A stretch of DNA of 10,159 nt, taken from an uncultured Pedobacter sp. (GTDB lineage Bacteria; Bacteroidota; Bacteroidia; Sphingobacteriales; Sphingobacteriaceae). This document shows positions 6,662 through 10,159 of the stretch, in pieces. The notes under the pieces were generated by a model, which was given only the letters and a program-made list of their open reading frames with translations, did no database searches and was not told the DNA's origin. Numbering within the stretch: the first letter of the stretch is position 1; the number at the start of each line of letters is the position of its first letter. The position numbers were made by a program, and so were the translations under genes. Where the stretch lies: the NCBI RefSeq assembly GCF_946480185.1, contig NZ_CAMLIG010000056.1, positions 1 through 10,159 of the forward strand, written 5' to 3'.

Positions 6662-6700
6662 CGATGCTCGGAAGTAGGCACCCCCGCCATACTTCCATCG
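6662..6700 (+). promoter_or_regulatory. Compact hairpin upstream of dnaA
   Basis: CGAT (6662-6665) pairs with ATCG (6697-6700). GGAAGTA (6670-6676) pairs with TACTTCC (6690-6696). GGC (6677-6679) pairs with GCC (6686-6688). This makes 14 base pairs with one four-base bulge (6666-6669), one bulged A (6689) and a C-rich loop (6680-6685). It is GC-rich against an AT-rich background and ends 30 bases before the dnaA ATG. No T-run follows, so it is not a terminator of the upstream nucleotidase. It may be a 5' leader structure controlling dnaA, or a stray palindromic repeat. Confidence 0.5.
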
Positions 6701-6730
6701 CATTTTAAATCAACATATTAGAAAATTCAA

Positions 6731-8158
6731 ATGGAAAAAACTTGTACAAGTGTATGGGAAAACTGTCTGCAAATTATAAAGGATAACATCCCGGCTCAGA
6801 GTTTCAAAACTTGGTTTGAGCCGATCATTCCGCTTAGGTTAGAAGCGAGTGTGTTAACCATACAAGTGCCTAGTTTATTCTTTTACGAGTGGCTAGAGGA
6901 GCACTATGTGGGTCTTTTGCGCAAAACCATCAAAAAACATTTGGGGGACACAGGTCGTTTAGAGTACAATATCGTAGTCGAGAAATCATCTTCACAAAAA
7001 CCATATACTACCAACCTGCCATCAAGTGGGAACGGGGCTGAAGGAAAGAATCAATCCATCCCAATGCCTGTAGCTTTAAATAAAGACATAAAGAATCCAT
7101 TTGTGATTCCTGGCCTAAAAAAATTACAGGTAGATCCACAGCTAAACCCTAACTATACCTTCGAGAATTTTATAGAAGGAGATTGCAACCGTTTGGCCCG
7201 TTCAGCAGGTTATGCAGTAGGCGCAAAACCAGGCGGAACTTCTTTTAATCCATTAATGATTTACGGCGGCGTTGGTTTGGGTAAAACCCATTTGGCGCAG
7301 GCAATCGGAAACGAGGTTAAAAGAACAATGCCCGATAAACTGGTGATTTACGTTTCTTGCGAGAAATTTTGCCAGCAGTTTGTGGATTCCTTAAAAAACA
7401 ATACAATTAATGATTTTGTGAATTTTTATCAGGCAATGGACATCATTATTATGGATGATGTGCACAACTTTGCCGGTAAAGATAAAACACAGGATATTTT
7501 CTTCCATATTTTCAACCATTTGCACCAATCAGGCAAGCAACTGATTTTAACTTCTGATAAACCACCAAAAGACCTGGCAGGTTTAGAGGAAAGACTATTG
7601 TCAAGATTCAAATGGGGATTATCAGCAGATTTATCTGTTCCTGATATCGAAACCCGTATGGCCATCCTCAAAAAGAAGATGTACCAAGACGGTATCGAAC
7701 TTCCTAACGACGTAATTGAATATGTCGCCAACAATATCGATAACAACGTTAGAGAGCTGGAAGGCGCAATGGTTTCTTTATTGGCGCAGTCAACACTCAA
7801 TAAGAAAGAGATAGATTTAGCGTTAGCTAAACAAATGTTAAAGAACTTCATCAAAAATACGAGCAAAGAAATTTCAATGGAATATATCCAGAAATTGGTT
7901 TGCGAGTATTTTGAAGTACCTATAGAAATGGTAAAGTCTAAAACACGTAAACGTGAAATAGTACAGGCTCGCCAAATTTCTATGTATTTAGCAAAAAGCC
8001 ATACCAAAACTTCATTAAAATCTATCGGCGCATTCTTCGGTGGCCGTGATCACTCTACCGTGATTTATGCCTGCCAAACTGTAGAAGATTTAATTGACAC
8101 CGACAAAAAGTTTAAAGCTTACGTACAAGATATTCAGAAAAAGCTTAAAATGAGCTAA
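6731..8158 (+). CDS. dnaA: Chromosomal replication initiator DnaA
   Basis: The AAA+ ATPase that binds DnaA boxes at oriC, melts the origin and loads the replicative helicase. The 475 residues match the family (E. coli 467). Domain I is about 1-85 (SVWENCLQIIKDNI, SFKTWFEPI), with a short variable linker at about 85-125. Domain III carries Walker A GGVGLGKT (179-186), Walker B IIIMDDVH (238-245), sensor 1 LILTSDKPP (271-279) and LEERLLSRFKWG with the arginine-finger region (285-296). Domain IV, the DNA-binding part (about 380-475), includes GGRDHSTVIYA (437-447). It stands alone: neither dnaN nor recF follows and no DnaA-box cluster lies within the window, so the origin appears to be elsewhere. 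It has its own strong terminator and a structured upstream hairpin. No clear TAnnTTTG promoter is visible in its 98-base upstream gap. Confidence 0.98.
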   Translation: MEKTCTSVWENCLQIIKDNIPAQSFKTWFEPIIPLRLEASVLTIQVPSLFFYEWLEEHYVGLLRKTIKKHLGDTGRLEYNIVVEKSSSQKPYTTNLPSSGNGAEGKNQSIPMPVALNKDIKNPFVIPGLKKLQVDPQLNPNYTFENFIEGDCNRLARSAGYAVGAKPGGTSFNPLMIYGGVGLGKTHLAQAIGNEVKRTMPDKLVIYVSCEKFCQQFVDSLKNNTINDFVNFYQAMDIIIMDDVHNFAGKDKTQDIFFHIFNHLHQSGKQLILTSDKPPKDLAGLEERLLSRFKWGLSADLSVPDIETRMAILKKKMYQDGIELPNDVIEYVANNIDNNVRELEGAMVSLLAQSTLNKKEIDLALAKQMLKNFIKNTSKEISMEYIQKLVCEYFEVPIEMVKSKTRKREIVQARQISMYLAKSHTKTSLKSIGAFFGGRDHSTVIYACQTVEDLIDTDKKFKAYVQDIQKKLKMS

Positions 8159-8176
8159 TCCAAATTTTCTGATGAG

Positions 8177-8217
8177 AAATCCTCTGAACTGATAAAGTTT
8201 AGAGGATTTTTTGTTTT
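8177..8217 (+). terminator. Intrinsic terminator of dnaA
   Basis: AAATCCTCTGAAC (8177-8189) pairs with GTTTAGAGGATTT (8197-8209) over 13 positions, including one G-U pair, with a seven-base loop. A T-rich run (8207-8217) follows. It begins 19 bases past the dnaA stop. Confidence 0.92.
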
Positions 8218-8321
8218 AAAGATTTTGTCATGTTGTAATCCATCGGCTGACGGAAAAAAAATCTCACATAGGCTTCCATAATGTTGTTAGAGATTAAACA
8301 CCTTAACTCACAATAGTTTTT

Positions 8322-8397
8322 GGGCGCTTTAACACGCTTTCCACTATATCTTTTTGGCCGAAAAAGCCAAAAAGGATGCCGTTTCAATCCTTAGCGC
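8322..8397 (-). ncRNA. Structured intergenic element, Flavo-1-like (copy 2)
   Basis: GCGCT (8324-8328) closes against AGCGC (8393-8397). An apical stem of nine perfect pairs (8350-8358 with 8366-8374) carries a seven-base loop. Between them are unpaired half-sites resembling those of the element at 1692-1757: in plus-strand reading CGCTTTCCACTATATC here against CGCTATCCGTTCATAC there. By that comparison the transcribed strand would be minus, opposite to dnaA and tyrA, so it is unlikely to be a leader of either. The Flavo-1 name is a recollection of similar Rfam motifs and is unchecked. Confidence 0.5.
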
Positions 8398-8416
8398 AAA
8401 CAAATCTTGTTACTCT

Positions 8417-8498
8417 CATTGCGCTCGTTTGTAACGAGTGCTTAACATGGTCTCTCGATTTTATCGAGTCGATAAAAAAAAACACAATTAAATTTTCC
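8417..8498 (+). repeat. Tandem hairpin repeat, copy 1 (82 bp)
   Basis: First of two direct repeats with an 88-base period; the copies differ at 5 of 82 positions. It contains hairpin A, GCGCTCGTT-TGT-AACGAGTGC (8421-8441, nine pairs with one G-U). It also contains hairpin B, CTCGAT-TTT-ATCGAG (8454-8468, six pairs), then an A-run of nine and CACAATTAAATTTTCC. No coding capacity. The layout resembles REP-like palindromic units, but no known family is recognised with certainty. Confidence 0.85.
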
Positions 8499-8504
8499 CA
8501 TTCC

Positions 8505-8586
8505 CATTGCGCTTGTTTGTAACGAGTGCTTAACATGGTCTCTCGATTTTATCGGGTTGACACAAAAAAACACAATTAAATTTTCC
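8505..8586 (+). repeat. Tandem hairpin repeat, copy 2 (82 bp)
   Basis: Second direct repeat, ending 37 bases before the tyrA ATG. Differences from copy 1 fall at 8514, 8555, 8558, 8561 and 8563. The first two sit in the stems of hairpins A and B, and both turn a Watson-Crick pair into a U-G pair on the plus strand. On the minus strand they would be mismatches. This suggests, weakly, that the folded molecule is plus-strand RNA. The other three differences create TTGACA at 8557-8562. Confidence 0.85.
8557..8584 (+). promoter_or_regulatory. Possible tyrA promoter inside repeat copy 2
   Basis: TTGACA (8557-8562) is followed by TAAATTTT (8577-8584), one base off the Bacteroidota -7 consensus TAnnTTTG. 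The gap from TTG is 17 bases, slightly shorter than usual. It would start transcription near 8590, about 30 bases before the ATG. Copy 1 has the same -7-like box but TCGATA in place of TTGACA. An alternative -7-like TATCTTAG (8611-8618) is too close to the start codon to be preferred. Confidence 0.3.
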
Positions 8587-8623
8587 TAGCAGAACTTTTG
8601 CTGTTTATATTATCTTAGCGTTC

Positions 8624-9886
8624 ATGAAAATTGGAATTATTGGATTAGGAGATATGGGAAAGCTTTATGCAATCACTTTTGCAAAAGCAGGGTTAAAAGT
8701 GCAAGGTTGTGATCTCCCCGACAGATTCGAAACTCTAATTCAAGAACTTTCTCCCTACGGAATCACAGTTTTGAACAATGCCAATCAAGTAGCAGAAACC
8801 AGTGACTTTATCTTTTATGCGGTAGAGGCAGAAAAAATTGCCAACGTGGTTGCAAAAACAGCACTGTCGGTAAAAAAAGGAGCCTTAGTTACTGGAATGA
8901 CTTCCGTAAAGACGCCGGAAGTTATTGCTTTTGAGAAGTATTTATCGCATGAAACAGAAATCGTTTTAACACATTCTTTACACGGTCCAGGTTTTGCAAC
9001 CAAAGGACAAAAATTAATACTAGCTCCGCATCGCATCACAGCAGAAAATTATCAAAAAGCTTTAGAAGTACTCAAAGTTCTCGAGTCAGAGATTATAGAA
9101 CTCAAAGATTACCACCAGCATGATCAAATTATGGCCGATACACAGGCGGTAACCCACATGGGCTTCGAGAGTATGGGCACCGCTTGGAAAAACGCAGGGA
9201 CTTACCCATGGGAAAGCGGAGCTTATGTTTCTGGGATTGATAATGTCAAAGTTTTAACCACACTACGTATTTTTAGCTATAAACCACATATATATGCAGG
9301 TTTGGCAATTTTAAATCCTTATGCTTCCAAACAAATTCAGGCTTATGCACAATCAGAGTCCGCTTTGTTTAAAATGATGATTCAAGAAGACGAAGAAAAC
9401 TTCAGGAAGCGTATTTATGAGGCTCGCGATTTTGTATTCCACGGACAGCATGATTTGATTTTATTTGATGACGCGGTAATGAAAGAATTCAGTGTCGGTA
9501 GCAACCAAACATTAGAAAAGTCAAATTCTCATCTTAGTTTATTGGCAATGGGCGATGCTTGGAATCAATTAAAAATAAATCCTTATGATAATATGATGTG
9601 CCAAACTCCTCCTTTTAAATTAAGGTTAGGTATAGTAGAATACCTATTTAAAAACGAGGAACTCCTAGAAAAAACCATTAAAACCGCTTTATATGATAAA
9701 AGTATTAGAGGTGACGATTTAGAATTCCATACCGCAGTAAGAGAATGGGCTTCCTTAATTAATTATAAAGACATGGAAGGCTATAAATCTCACTTTATAC
9801 AAGCTAAAACTTTTTTTGAGCCACTATTAGAAAAAGGAAGAGAACAGAGTGCAATTTTGATAAACCGTTTGTCTTCCAATTCCTAA
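8624..9886 (+). CDS. Prephenate dehydrogenase, fungal Tyr1-like form
   Basis: A cytoplasmic enzyme of 420 residues that should oxidise and decarboxylate prephenate to 4-hydroxyphenylpyruvate for tyrosine synthesis, using NAD or NADP. The N-terminal Rossmann fold has G7-L-G9-D-M-G12, with D30 after the second strand. The catalytic loop is HSLHGPG with H117, matching the HP-x-x-G histidine of TyrA. Further blocks are ADTQAVTHMGF (171-181), IDNVKV (205-210), LRIFSYKPHIYAGLAILNP (214-232) and, near the end, NSHLSLLAMGDAW and PYDNMMCQTPPF. These blocks and the length match what I recall of yeast TYR1 (about 450 residues) far better than bacterial TyrA (about 280). No ACT or chorismate mutase domain is seen. 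It stands alone behind tandem repeats, not in an aro operon. Whether NADP is used, as in yeast, cannot be read from the sequence. Confidence 0.85.
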   Translation: MKIGIIGLGDMGKLYAITFAKAGLKVQGCDLPDRFETLIQELSPYGITVLNNANQVAETSDFIFYAVEAEKIANVVAKTALSVKKGALVTGMTSVKTPEVIAFEKYLSHETEIVLTHSLHGPGFATKGQKLILAPHRITAENYQKALEVLKVLESEIIELKDYHQHDQIMADTQAVTHMGFESMGTAWKNAGTYPWESGAYVSGIDNVKVLTTLRIFSYKPHIYAGLAILNPYASKQIQAYAQSESALFKMMIQEDEENFRKRIYEARDFVFHGQHDLILFDDAVMKEFSVGSNQTLEKSNSHLSLLAMGDAWNQLKINPYDNMMCQTPPFKLRLGIVEYLFKNEELLEKTIKTALYDKSIRGDDLEFHTAVREWASLINYKDMEGYKSHFIQAKTFFEPLLEKGREQSAILINRLSSNS

Positions 9887-9898
9887 GTATTTCTTAGG
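9882..9898 (+). terminator. Weak hairpin at the tyrA stop
   Basis: CCTAAG (9882-9887) pairs with CTTAGG (9893-9898) around a five-base loop. The tyrA stop codon lies in the left arm. Only a weak T-rich tail (TTCCCTATTTTG) follows, so its terminator role is doubtful. Confidence 0.3.
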
Positions 9899-10159
9899 TT
9901 CCCTATTTTGATTCTTTAGTTAGCGATATATAATATATTTCCATTTTGTCTTTGCTGATTTGAAGAATCGGTAAAGGCATTTCTGCAATACGCTATCACA
10001 TTATTATTAAGCTAGCCATTCTTTTTGCTCTTAATCTCCTTTCAAATACTGTATATATACACTTAAAAGTAAGTCTCATAAAGTTAGTTTTACAGCTTCT
10101 CCCATTCTTTCACTCACATTTCGAAAACTTTTCGATCAGATTTACAGGGTTTTACAGAC
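9899..10159. other. Terminal intergenic stretch, no supported gene
   Basis: AT-rich and without a convincing frame on either strand. A minus-strand frame from the window edge is open for 14 codons (reading SVKPCKSDRKVFEM, then stop), too short to call a gene end. The last 75 bases contain TTTACAG three times (10089, 10141, 10151) and the palindrome TCGAAAACTTTTCGA (10121-10135). This may be the edge of something continuing outside the window. Confidence 0.5.

Larger units (their letters stand above)
8218..8623. other. Repeat-rich intergenic region before tyrA
   Basis: About 400 bases without a gene. In order it holds about 100 bases of undistinguished AT-rich sequence, a structured element on the minus strand (8322-8397), and two tandem 82-bp hairpin repeats (8417-8498 and 8505-8586). 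The short promoter-proximal segment of the prephenate dehydrogenase gene follows. A 62-codon minus-strand frame (8199-8387) runs through the dnaA terminator and the structured element and is not a gene. Confidence 0.7.

Noticed and set aside
7429..8007. Minus-strand frame of 192 codons
   Set aside because: It is entirely antisense to dnaA, whose family match is certain, and shows no protein family features.
8199..8387. Minus-strand frame of 62 codons
   Set aside because: It crosses the structured element and ends in the dnaA terminator. Its composition follows those repeats and there is no independent support.
8417..8586. CRISPR-like repeat pair
   Set aside because: There are only two copies, units of 82 bases with just six bases between, and no cas genes.

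Overview
The window looks like an ordinary chromosomal stretch from a member of the Bacteroidota, most likely Sphingobacteriaceae (Pedobacter-like). The evidence is low GC with AT-rich spacers, no strong Shine-Dalgarno sequences, promoter elements of the Bacteroidota type (TTTG about 18 bases before TAnnTTTG), and typical protein sequences for RF1, LpxH, DnaA and an A-type Fe-S carrier. The genus is inferred, not shown.

Layout. Bases 1-371 hold no convincing gene but carry two large imperfect hairpins and a terminator. From 372 to 4154 everything is on the minus strand: tRNA-Asp(GTC) with its own promoter, prfA (release factor 1), an exported beta-propeller-like protein of unknown role, lpxH (lipid A pathway; its stop overlaps the start of the exported protein), a 385-base spacer, and an IscA/ErpA-type iron-sulfur carrier. 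From 4241 to 9886 everything is on the plus strand: a single-pass membrane protein of unknown function, a two-gene 5'-nucleotidase module, dnaA, and a prephenate dehydrogenase. The last 270 bases hold no gene I can support.

How the genes relate. Most are single housekeeping genes, not one pathway. Two places suggest cooperation. First, lpxH and the exported protein are translationally coupled. Second, the two halves of a UshA-like 5'-nucleotidase are separate, overlapping genes in reversed order (C-terminal substrate-binding domain first). One half carries a lipoprotein signal and the other a twin-arginine signal, so they may reassemble outside the inner membrane.

Most unusual. The 420-residue prephenate dehydrogenase resembles the fungal Tyr1 form more than the ~280-residue bacterial TyrA, and tandem 82-bp hairpin repeats lie upstream of it. 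Two diverged copies of a structured element (1692-1757 and 8322-8397) share a core and resemble the RNA-like elements scattered through Bacteroidota genomes. A compact hairpin precedes dnaA. There is no CRISPR array, intact insertion sequence, phage gene or recognisable defence system. I found no new multi-gene system beyond the split nucleotidase.
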